Positions 7,803 through 15,252 of a DNA stretch of 64,000 nucleotides are shown here, piece after piece; the stretch's first letter is position 1; every line of letters starts with the position of its first letter. The DNA comes from Acidaminobacter sp. JC074 (GTDB lineage: Bacteria > Bacillota > Clostridia > Peptostreptococcales > Acidaminobacteraceae): contig NZ_VANV01000009.1 of NCBI RefSeq assembly GCF_022496765.1, forward strand, positions 331,813 to 395,812, in the 5' to 3' direction. A program made the translations under genes and the position numbers. A model generated the notes under the pieces. That model did no database searches, had not been told where the DNA came from, and was given only the letters and a program-made list of their open reading frames with translations.

Positions 7803-7850
7803 AAACTAATAAACCCAAGAGCTTCTCACTCTTGGGTTTATTAGTTTTTG
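7803..7850. terminator. Strong terminator, bidirectional
   Basis: A perfect 19-bp stem (7803-7821 with 7829-7847) has a 7-nt loop and continues into a T-rich tail (TTTTTG) on the plus strand. It ends the riboswitch transcript and also lies behind the convergent flavoprotein gene. Confidence 0.9.
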
Positions 7851-7852
7851 TT

Positions 7853-8482
7853 TTATTCTTTTTTCTTCTCTACATCATAGTAAATGGGAATTCCCACTCT
7901 TTTTCCTAAGTAGTTTAAATTTTGAAAATCAATATCAATCTCCTTTTTAATATCATAATCCAGGATCGATTGATTAATTCGATCAACAATACCTCCAAGC
8001 TCTTCCTGACTGGTATTGTCATGAATACTTTCTATTTGAACAAGCAACATACGATGTTTATAACACCATGGTAAAAGCTCCATAACAGCAATCCCCTCTT
8101 GTCCTTCCTTAGCTGAAGAAACAACCACTATGACCTCTTTCCCCTTTAATTGCTGATCTCTAAAAGGATACAAACACTCCATCAGCGACTTGGTCTTGCC
8201 AGTCAAAGAACCATAGTATATAGGTGCTGCAATGATAATGATATCAGCCTCATGAAAGGCTCTTAATACAATGTTATTCATCTTGTTGATGCAAACTTCA
8301 TTGTCTGCACAGCTTTCACAAGCACTGCAGGATAAAGAACTGTAATCTTTATCAATAAGATCTAACTGCTTGTAGTCAATCGTCTTATGTTTATCTAAAT
8401 TAAGATCATTTAAAAACTTACGTGATCTTGATTTTTTACTCATGGAAGTAGATATGCCAAGTATCTTTATTGTCTTCGTCAT
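7853..8482 (-). CDS. Iron-sulfur flavoprotein / NADPH-dependent FMN reductase family
   Basis: This 209-aa flavodoxin-fold protein has an FMN phosphate-binding loop near the N-terminus (GISTSMSKKSRS). The compact cysteine cluster C52-x2-C55-x2-C58-x5-C64 is typical of archaeal and clostridial iron-sulfur flavoproteins that carry FMN and one [4Fe-4S]. AAPIYYGSLTGKTKSLMEC is the FMN ring-binding region. It probably transfers electrons between ferredoxin and an unknown acceptor. AGAGAGGTG precedes the ATG. It lies directly downstream of the group II intron in the same direction; no clear promoter of its own was found. Confidence 0.85.
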   Translation of the reverse strand: MTKTIKILGISTSMSKKSRSRKFLNDLNLDKHKTIDYKQLDLIDKDYSSLSCSACESCADNEVCINKMNNIVLRAFHEADIIIIAAPIYYGSLTGKTKSLMECLYPFRDQQLKGKEVIVVVSSAKEGQEGIAVMELLPWCYKHRMLLVQIESIHDNTSQEELGGIVDRINQSILDYDIKKEIDIDFQNLNYLGKRVGIPIYYDVEKKKE

Positions 8483-8528
8483 ATTCAGTCACCTCTCTTA
8501 GATATATACCAAATATTTGACAAAAACA

Positions 8529-8599
8529 ATAGAGTAGGCGTATAAATCTCTTTATACGCCTCTCACAGATCCGGACGTGCGGGTCATCGCATCCGGCTC
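8529..8599 (-). other. Group II intron domains V and VI
   Basis: Domain V runs from GAGCCGGATGCG (from 8599) to CGCACGTCCGGATCT (to about 8567), the catalytic hairpin pattern. Domain VI is a 10-bp stem (8537-8546 with 8551-8560) followed by CCTACTCTAT, with the branch-point adenosine expected in CTAC. Confidence 0.8.
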
Positions 8600-8607
8600 C
8601 TCCGCTG

Positions 8608-9870
8608 TTATCCCCTTTGGGGGTGGAATTCATCATAAATGTCCACTAAATCGACCAAACTTTGTTCTTTAAACCATTTGTTTGACATAGCTATGTGTGA
8701 TTGAATTGTTTTAGTGTTTCTCCAACCTCTAATTGCTATTGAGTCTATTTCACCTTTCCATCCAGCCTTGCGTAACGCCTTGTTAAATTTCTTCGGCGTT
8801 TTCCAGCTTCGCATTTGCATGCCTCTAAGCCGTCGTTTAATCCAACTCATCAGCTCTTTAAATAAACTCTTCACATTGCCTTTACCATAATAGTTTCCCC
8901 ATCCTCGAATTATTGAGTTAAATTTGTATTTGAGAGAATACATCATATTTACAGTTTGATTTCGACTCGTTAATGCCTTAATTTTTTCTTTAAAGGCTTT
9001 CACACGTATCTTGTCTATTCCTAAGAAACCTTTGTTGAATACAAAGCCTAGAAATGTAAACTGCTCTTCAAATGTATCAATTATCTTCGTCTTTTCGGGA
9101 TGAAGTATTAACTTATACTTGTCCTTTAAGAACTTCGTTAACGATTTTAGTACTCGTTCTGCGCCTTTTCTTGATGTATGGAGTATCACAAAGTCATCTG
9201 CATAACGTACAACTTTATGTCCTCTCTCTGTTAATAACTTATCCATCGGATGCAGGAAAACATTTCCATATAATGGACTTGTATTCGAGCCTTGAGTCGC
9301 GCCCCGTACAGTCTCTTGATAACAACCATAGTCTAATATCCCAGATTTCAATGTTTTAGTTATTAAGGAAAGTATATCGTTGTCCTCAATCTCTAAAGCT
9401 ATCTCGTCCAGAAGTAAATCGTGGTTTATCATATCAAAGTATGATTTCAGGTCTGCATCAATTACATATCTGTATTTGCGCTTTAAGTTCTTATTTACAT
9501 CTTCTACTGCTTGATGACAGTTCCTATTTGGTCTAAACCCATAACTGCAGTCTAGAAACTTATTTTCAAATACCGGTTCTATCACCTGACGTAATGCTTG
9601 TTGTACTATACGGTCTTCCACGGTTGGTATCCCAAGCGGTCTTTTACTACCATCTTGTTTGTCTATATATACTCGCCTTACCGGTCTTGGGACGTATGTT
9701 TGTTTTATTAACTTAGTTTGAAGAGCTTCTAGATTGCCATCCAAATCATGCTTATAATCAGCTATCGTCACATTGTCCACTCCAGCAGCTCCACGACTTC
9801 TCTTTACTGCTTGAAAGGCTTCTTTTAAATTAGACATTGCGTGTACCTTTTCATACACTACATTTACCAC
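8608..9870 (-). CDS. ltrA: Group II intron reverse transcriptase/maturase
   Basis: This 420-aa protein has reverse transcriptase blocks 0-7. Examples are GIPTVEDRIVQQALRQVIEP (80-99), SYGFRP (109-114) and the catalytic YADD at 223-226. A maturase X domain with WGNYY, RRLR and WKTPKKF follows. There is no HNH endonuclease domain: the protein ends soon after domain X, as in IIC-type ORFs. The usual GTPQGG is GATQGS here. A GTG start at 9870 is assumed; an ATG at 9837 is an alternative. It serves splicing and mobility of the host intron. It looks intact. Confidence 0.93.
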   Translation of the reverse strand: MVNVVYEKVHAMSNLKEAFQAVKRSRGAAGVDNVTIADYKHDLDGNLEALQTKLIKQTYVPRPVRRVYIDKQDGSKRPLGIPTVEDRIVQQALRQVIEPVFENKFLDCSYGFRPNRNCHQAVEDVNKNLKRKYRYVIDADLKSYFDMINHDLLLDEIALEIEDNDILSLITKTLKSGILDYGCYQETVRGATQGSNTSPLYGNVFLHPMDKLLTERGHKVVRYADDFVILHTSRKGAERVLKSLTKFLKDKYKLILHPEKTKIIDTFEEQFTFLGFVFNKGFLGIDKIRVKAFKEKIKALTSRNQTVNMMYSLKYKFNSIIRGWGNYYGKGNVKSLFKELMSWIKRRLRGMQMRSWKTPKKFNKALRKAGWKGEIDSIAIRGWRNTKTIQSHIAMSNKWFKEQSLVDLVDIYDEFHPQRG

Positions 9871-10589
9871 CGTCCTTTAGTTTTTCTTTACTCCTACTCG
9901 TTGAAAACAATCTCTGATTCTGTCTAATGTTTATGTATCAAGTCAACTTATAATGTACCGTTTCTTTAACGTCCTCTTATAGTCTCCTTATAGCAAACGG
10001 TGTACCCTGATGTTCCACCCTGGCTCTGCGGTCTTTTCTCCCTCACCAGCTTCTGCTTGCTCATTTTATCAGTCATATCTGTGTTTTCAATCTTCTGCGG
10101 ACACTATCCTTCGCATCTAATAGACGCCTTTTGGGTCGTCTTTAGTCCTATACATCTTAGCATAGGTCATCTAGGTACCACATCTCCATCTGTCGCCAGA
10201 CTTCTTCGCCTAGACTTTGTTACTAATATATAGTGCTCTGACTTCTCACTGACCATCATGTTTGCTTCGGCATACCGCCGTTGGTCCACATTACCTTAAA
10301 GGAGTCAATGAGATCTCCATGGGTCACGTCATTATTCTTTCCTTCAGCCGCAGCCCTCATAACTTACTTAGAGTGTTCTCGACAGTATAGGACTACCCAC
10401 TTTGTACAAGGTCATCCGCTCTTAGCCAGCTAGCATGGGATATTAATAGTGATTCTGTGCTGAATTTTGTCTTACAGACCTCCCCACAACTCCTCACGAA
10501 GATGCAGTAATGCTCAACTATATGCTTCCGCTTGTCTCGGTGCATTAGGGACTTTCACCCATTAGAATAATGCGCTGCCACGCGCACAC
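9871..10589 (-). other. Group II intron domains I-III (non-coding ribozyme)
   Basis: About 720 nt without a gene make up the 5' ribozyme half. Visible are the GUGUG 5' end, GGGTGAAAGTCCC some 30 nt in, and many local stems. Open frames on the opposite strand here carry no protein signature. Confidence 0.75.
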
Positions 10590-10614
10590 AAAAAAGTTGG
10601 CATAAAGCCAACTT
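10590..10614 (-). terminator. aspS terminator (target of intron insertion)
   Basis: The stem AAGTTGGC (10594-10601) with GCCAACTT (10607-10614) has a 5-nt loop and a U6 tract at 10590-10595 on the minus strand. The intron begins at the next base. Confidence 0.9.
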
Positions 10615-10617
10615 CTC

Positions 10618-12411
10618 TTATTCTTCATCCTTAACTGGTGTTACTAAGTTTAAGAACAACTCTTCTAATTGTGCATCTTCAGCAGGTGCTGGCGCATCTG
10701 TTAAAAGACATGTTGCCTGTTGTGTTTTAGGGAATGCAATAACGTCTCTGATATTGTCGATATGAAGCAGTTCCATAACCACTCTATCTAAACCATATGC
10801 AATACCGCCGTGTGGTGGTACACCATATTTAAAGGCATCTAGTAAGAAACCGAACTTAGCTTGTGCTTCTTCATCAGAAAAACCAAGCGCCTTGAACATT
10901 CTTGCTTGTAAGTCAGTGTTGTGGATTCTAATAGAACCACCACCGATTTCAGAACCATTTAGAACCATATCGTAAGCTTTTGCTCTACAGTTAGCAGGAT
11001 CAGATTCAATCATGTCCATATCCTCATCTAAAGGTGAAGTAAATGGGTGATGTTTAGCAACATAACGATCATCATCTTCTGAATACTCGAATAATGGGAA
11101 TTCATTGATCCAAAGAATCTTATAGTCGCCTTCTTCAATCTTATCTAATTTCTTAGCAATCTCACATCTTAATGCGCCTAGAGTGGCATATACAACAGAT
11201 GGCTCATCTGCTACAAATAAGATTAAGTCGCCAGCTTTGGCTTCCATTCTTTCTGTAATAGCTTTTACATCATCTTCTGTTAAGAACTTAGCAATTGGAG
11301 AATCAAGGCCTTCTTCAGTTAACTTCATCCATGCCAAACCTTTAGCACCATAAGTTTTTGCTAACTTCTCAAGGTTTTTCATACCCTTCTTTGAAAACTC
11401 ACCAGCACCTTCATTGATGTTGATGGCTCTTACATCTTTGCCAGCCTTAACTGTATCTGCAAACACACCAAAACCACAGTTTTCAACGACATCATTAAGG
11501 GCTTTTAACTCATAACCAAATCTTAAGTCTGGCTTATCTGAACCGAATCTTTCCATGGCTTCTTTATAAGGCATTCTCATAAATGGTACTGGAAGATCAA
11601 CGCCAATTGTTTCCTTAAAAATCTTTTGCATTAACTTTTCGTTGATTGCCATGACATCTTGCTCTTCAACAAAAGACATCTCAACATCCACCTGTGTGAA
11701 CTCAGGCTGTCTGTCAGCTCTTAAGTCTTCATCTCTGAAACACTTAACAATTTGATAATATCTGTCTACACCTGATACCATTAACATCTGCTTAAATAGC
11801 TGAGGTGATTGAGGTAAAGCATAGAACTTGTTAGGGTTAACTCTTGAAGGTACTAAATAGTCTCTTGCTCCCTCTGGTGTCGGTTTGTTTAAAAATGGTG
11901 TTTCAACTTCTAAGAAACCTTCACCATCAAAGAAGTTTCTAAATACAGACGCTACTGTTGATCTGAATCTTAAGTTTCTAAACATCTTAGGCTTTCTTAA
12001 GTCTAAGTATCTATACTTTAATCTTAATTGCTCACCAGCCCCATCTTCATCGTTGATGTGAATTGGCGGTACTTCAGATTCTGAAAGTACCTTGATATTT
12101 TCAGCAAATACTTCTACCTTACCAGAAGGAATATCTTCATTTATACTTTGTCTTAACTTAACTCTACCTTCTACAGCGATTACATACTCGCCTCTGATAG
12201 CATCCGCCTTGTTAAAAGCCTCTTCTGATACTGCCGTATCAAATACTACCTGTGCAATACCTTCACGGTCTCTTAAGTCTACGAATAATAAACCACCAAG
12301 ATTTCTTCTTTTTTGAACCCAGCCCATTAACACAACCTTTTGATCGATGTGTTCTTCTCTTAATAAGCCGGCATAATGTGTTCTTTTTAAACCATTCAAT
12401 AATTCAGCCAT
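10618..12411 (-). CDS. aspS: Aspartyl-tRNA synthetase
   Basis: This 597-aa class II aminoacyl-tRNA synthetase of the bacterial type has an N-terminal OB-fold anticodon-binding domain (MGWVQKRRNLGGLLFVDLRDR near 30-50) and motif 2 (FRDEDLRADRQPEFTQVDVE). A GAD insertion domain is present, with motif 3 GIAYGLDRVVMEL near the C-terminus. It charges tRNA-Asp in the cytoplasm; whether it also charges tRNA-Asn cannot be judged from the window. The gene is preceded by a T-box leader and followed by a terminator, so it is monocistronic. TAGGAGG precedes the ATG. Confidence 0.98.
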   Translation of the reverse strand: MAELLNGLKRTHYAGLLREEHIDQKVVLMGWVQKRRNLGGLLFVDLRDREGIAQVVFDTAVSEEAFNKADAIRGEYVIAVEGRVKLRQSINEDIPSGKVEVFAENIKVLSESEVPPIHINDEDGAGEQLRLKYRYLDLRKPKMFRNLRFRSTVASVFRNFFDGEGFLEVETPFLNKPTPEGARDYLVPSRVNPNKFYALPQSPQLFKQMLMVSGVDRYYQIVKCFRDEDLRADRQPEFTQVDVEMSFVEEQDVMAINEKLMQKIFKETIGVDLPVPFMRMPYKEAMERFGSDKPDLRFGYELKALNDVVENCGFGVFADTVKAGKDVRAININEGAGEFSKKGMKNLEKLAKTYGAKGLAWMKLTEEGLDSPIAKFLTEDDVKAITERMEAKAGDLILFVADEPSVVYATLGALRCEIAKKLDKIEEGDYKILWINEFPLFEYSEDDDRYVAKHHPFTSPLDEDMDMIESDPANCRAKAYDMVLNGSEIGGGSIRIHNTDLQARMFKALGFSDEEAQAKFGFLLDAFKYGVPPHGGIAYGLDRVVMELLHIDNIRDVIAFPKTQQATCLLTDAPAPAEDAQLEELFLNLVTPVKDEE

Positions 12412-12477
12412 AATGCCTCCTACAAATCTAATTAAGTTCAGGACATTCGTCCTTTAACATTTACGATTACAAGTAAC

Positions 12478-12672
12478 AAAAAAACTCGTCACTTGTACAA
12501 GACAAGGGACGAGATTACTCCCGCGGTGCCACCCTAATTGGTTAAACCCACTTTCAAAATAGGTACACGATTCAAGTGTCTTTCTACAACCCTCATACAC
12601 TGGCTTTCACCATACCCAGTTCGCTTAAGAATTCCTGTTGTATACTCCTCTTGAGTACCTCATATTCATATA
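12478..12672 (-). promoter_or_regulatory. T-box riboswitch, tRNA-Asp-specific
   Basis: The T-box AGGGTGGCACCGCGG lies at 12521-12535 on the minus strand. The terminator CTCGTC...GACGAG (12485-12513) ends in seven U (12478-12484). Stem I contains GGTATGGTGAAAGCC-type sequence. In the presumed specifier loop, GAC at 12578-12580, followed by A, fits aspartate. Uncharged tRNA-Asp would stabilise the antiterminator and allow aspS transcription. Confidence 0.92.
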
Positions 12673-12677
12673 GAAAT

Positions 12678-12706
12678 AGTATAATACAATCTTATACTTT
12701 TGTAAA
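12678..12706 (-). promoter_or_regulatory. Promoter of the aspS T-box leader
   Basis: On the minus strand TTTACA (12701-12706), a 17-nt spacer, then TATACT (12678-12683). It sits in the gap after hemZ. Confidence 0.7.
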
Positions 12707-12729
12707 CTAATTTCTTTGACTTAAAGTTC

Positions 12730-14145
12730 TTACATTTCAAAGAAAGTATGACCCTTTTTAATAACATCATCTATTCTTTCAATATAAGCCTCTATGCCTT
12801 TTATATTGGCTATACGCTGAAATCTGTCTTCTCTGGGAAAACACCTCTTAGAGACTGCACCAGCGCCTAAAGCCAGAATATTATGCTTTTCTTCTATGAT
12901 TCTGATGTTATAAAGAGATTCATAGCCAGGTTTACAGTAACCCACATTTTCGAAGTTGCCAACCATGTTCTTTTGTCTGTACATATAATAAGGTACATAA
13001 CCTGCTTTTCTTACTGTTTCTTCAGTATACTCAAGCATGGCTTCAACGAGTTCACTCTGAGTCATATTATACTTGTCTAAGGTTTCTTTTAACCTAGAAC
13101 TTGTCTTAACAGCTAGCGTATGAATCGTAATGTTGGTTGGCGATAAGTCGAGTACTGAATCAATTGTCTTTTTAACATCTTCTAAATCTTCATCTGGTAA
13201 ACCAAGAATCAAATCCATATTGATGGACCTAAAATCAAAGCCAGACGCCACCTCATAAACAGAATTGATTGAATCTACAGAATGGTCTCTTCCAATCAAG
13301 CCAAGTGTTTTTTGATTCATTGTCTGTGGATTGATACAGATTCTTGATACATGATGGTCTTTAAAGACCTGTAACTTATCTGCAGTTATGGTATCCGGTC
13401 TACCCGCTTCTATTGTAAACTCCTTAAGACTTGATGTATCAAAATACTTATCTAACTTAGATAAAAGCGTCTCAAATTGATCATCTCTTAAAATACTAGG
13501 CGTACCACCACCAATATAAATACAGTCAACTTTCTTACCATATTTGATCAGATTTTCGTAGGCATGGTCGATTTCTTTGTGTAAACACTCTAAATAACTT
13601 TCAACAAGACTACCCTTTTTTCTCATATCATTTGAAGGAAAAGAGCAGTACAAACATCTTGTTGGACAAAATGGAATACAAATATAAAGACTGACCAATG
13701 AATCATCATAAACATCTGCTAAATATGGTGCTTCTCTTTTACCGATTTCTAATAAGAGTGCTCGCTTCTTTTCAGATATTCTGTGATTCATGTAAAGCTT
13801 TTCAGATATTTCTTGATCGCTCATCTGCTTCTCTAGCATTTCATGAACGAGCTTGACCGGTCTGACGCCAACCAAAGTACCATAGTGATTGACTTTACCA
13901 GTGATCTTGCTCATCAAATCATAAAGCACTCTTGAATTAGACCTTTTGACTGCTCTCTTATCTTTTGCAGAAAGCTCCGAATAAGTTATCTCCTTAATTG
14001 TCGCCTCCACCCTAAAAGCATCTTCTTCTTCAATTATTGTGTTTAGCAGTTCCTCATCATCATCTACAAAATCAACTTTGTCGACAAAAGTTTTTAATAA
14101 ATGTTCAACTTCATAATGAAACTCGTGATTTATCTTAACTTTCAT
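12730..14145 (-). CDS. hemZ: HemZ-type coproporphyrinogen dehydrogenase-like radical SAM protein
   Basis: This 471-aa protein has a clostridial N-terminal extension of about 150 residues, followed by a radical SAM domain. The [4Fe-4S] motif is C160-x3-C164-x2-C167 (FCPTRCLYC). Downstream are YIGGGTPSIL, SAM/substrate strands (TIEAGRPDT, MDLILGLPDE) and a HemN-like C-terminal part. It is annotated by family as oxygen-independent coproporphyrinogen III oxidase, although HemN/HemW-family members may do other jobs and no other heme gene is in the window. It sits 7 nt behind the MBL hydrolase gene and ends the relA-dtd-MBL-hemZ run. Confidence 0.88.
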   Translation of the reverse strand: MKVKINHEFHYEVEHLLKTFVDKVDFVDDDEELLNTIIEEEDAFRVEATIKEITYSELSAKDKRAVKRSNSRVLYDLMSKITGKVNHYGTLVGVRPVKLVHEMLEKQMSDQEISEKLYMNHRISEKKRALLLEIGKREAPYLADVYDDSLVSLYICIPFCPTRCLYCSFPSNDMRKKGSLVESYLECLHKEIDHAYENLIKYGKKVDCIYIGGGTPSILRDDQFETLLSKLDKYFDTSSLKEFTIEAGRPDTITADKLQVFKDHHVSRICINPQTMNQKTLGLIGRDHSVDSINSVYEVASGFDFRSINMDLILGLPDEDLEDVKKTIDSVLDLSPTNITIHTLAVKTSSRLKETLDKYNMTQSELVEAMLEYTEETVRKAGYVPYYMYRQKNMVGNFENVGYCKPGYESLYNIRIIEEKHNILALGAGAVSKRCFPREDRFQRIANIKGIEAYIERIDDVIKKGHTFFEM

Positions 14146-14152
14146 TTTTCAC

Positions 14153-14767
14153 CTACATAAATGGATTGTGTTCTCTTTCAAAGCCTATAGTGGACATAGC
14201 GCCATGTCCTGGATATACCTTGGTTTCATCATCAAGTCTTAACAACTTAAATGCAATGGAACTGATAAGGGTCTGATGACTGCCACCATACAAGTCAGTT
14301 CTACCTACAGAACGGTTAAAGAGTGTATCACCTGTAAATAAGTGATCATCAATATGGATACACATCCCACCTTTTGTATGGCCAGGCGTCATAATAAACT
14401 TCATGGTCTTGTTACCAAAAGTCAATTCATCTTCATCTCTAACGTACTGGTCTGCTGTAAAACTGATGGCATGGTCACAAATCCTTGAAGATTCATTAAA
14501 ATCAGGATTTTGTAACATATCATCTTCATCTTCTGAAGCAATGACAGGCACATTATATAAGGCCTTTAGTTCTTCTACAGCCCCTATGTGATCGCCGTGA
14601 CCATGTGTTAAAACAATATACTTCACTTTTGCCTCATGTTTTTTAACTTGTCTGTCTATCACATTTGCCTGTGCACCAGGATCAATTATAACTGCTTCTT
14701 TTGTTTCATCACACATTACAAAAAAACAATTTACAGCAAACTTTCCAACTACTATTCTTTCTATCAT
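14153..14767 (-). CDS. MBL-fold metallohydrolase (glyoxalase II-like)
   Basis: This 204-aa metallo-beta-lactamase-fold hydrolase carries the binuclear metal motif THGHGDH (54-60), a later GHTKGG histidine loop, and TGDTLF with the bridging aspartate. The size and pattern fit short glyoxalase II-like enzymes that hydrolyse thioesters, but the substrate is not known. It starts 2 nt after the dtd stop with an AAGAGG RBS. This neighbourhood (relA-dtd-MBL-hemZ) is familiar from Clostridia. Confidence 0.9.
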   Translation of the reverse strand: MIERIVVGKFAVNCFFVMCDETKEAVIIDPGAQANVIDRQVKKHEAKVKYIVLTHGHGDHIGAVEELKALYNVPVIASEDEDDMLQNPDFNESSRICDHAISFTADQYVRDEDELTFGNKTMKFIMTPGHTKGGMCIHIDDHLFTGDTLFNRSVGRTDLYGGSHQTLISSIAFKLLRLDDETKVYPGHGAMSTIGFEREHNPFM

Positions 14768-14769
14768 AA

Positions 14770-15216
14770 TTAAAACCTCTTTTTACTATCTAACATAACA
14801 GTTACAGGACCATCGTTACAAATATCCACTTGCATATCCGCCTGGAAAACACCTGTCTCAACATTAACAGACTCTTTAACATAAGAAACCAACTTCATAT
14901 AAAGATCATTGGCTTCATCCGGTCTAGCTGCTTCACTAAAGGAAGGTCTTCTACCTTTTCTACAGTCAGCCAATAAAGTGAACTGAGAAACAATAAGCAT
15001 CTCACCATTTACATCTTGAATGGATAAATTCATTTTTTCTTCTTCATCTTCAAAAATCCTAAGCCCTAGAAGTTTGTCCGCTATATAAGTCATGTCTTTT
15101 TCAGTGTCTCCTTTTTCAACACCTAAAAGCACCATAAATCCAGGTCCGATTTTACCTACTACCTCTTCGTCAACAATCACACTTGAATGCTTGACTCTTT
15201 GTACAACAGCTCTCAT
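14770..15216 (-). CDS. dtd: D-aminoacyl-tRNA deacylase
   Basis: This is a 148-aa DTD. The signature SQFTLLAD (near 78-85) and the Gly-cisPro motif in NDGPVTV near the C-terminus are both present, as is the N-terminal MRAVVQRV. It removes D-amino acids (and glycine from tRNA-Ala) from mischarged tRNA as a homodimer. Length is standard. ATAGGAGG precedes the ATG. It lies just behind relA, separated by a hairpin. Confidence 0.96.
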   Translation of the reverse strand: MRAVVQRVKHSSVIVDEEVVGKIGPGFMVLLGVEKGDTEKDMTYIADKLLGLRIFEDEEEKMNLSIQDVNGEMLIVSQFTLLADCRKGRRPSFSEAARPDEANDLYMKLVSYVKESVNVETGVFQADMQVDICNDGPVTVMLDSKKRF

Positions 15217-15228
15217 TTTTTCCTCCTA

Positions 15229-15252
15229 TAAAAAGCTGGCATCTGCCAGCTT
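15229..15252 (-). terminator. Hairpin between relA and dtd
   Basis: AAGCTGGC (15233-15240) pairs with GCCAGCTT (15245-15252), giving an 8-bp stem with a 4-nt loop and UUUUUA behind. It overlaps the relA stop and probably acts as a partial terminator. Confidence 0.65.

Larger units (their letters stand above)
8529..10589 (-). mobile_element. Group II intron with maturase, inserted behind the aspS terminator
   Basis: The element reads on the minus strand from GTGTGCGCG (10589, matching the 5' consensus GUGYG) to CTACTCTAT (8529). It is about 2061 bp. The 5' part carries GGGTGAAAGTCCC, typical of domain I. The maturase lies in domain IV, and domains V and VI follow. The 5' junction abuts the T-tract of the aspS terminator, the insertion preference known for group IIC introns. 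GTGCG at 10587 is an alternative 5' end. The intron looks complete. Confidence 0.85.

Noticed and set aside
7739..7900. Small ORF behind the c-di-GMP riboswitch
   Set aside because: No ribosome binding site, and it reads through the terminator stem and into the opposite flavoprotein gene.
9072..10233. Plus-strand open frames within the group II intron
   Set aside because: They are antisense to the maturase or ribozyme domains and have no protein signature or RBS.
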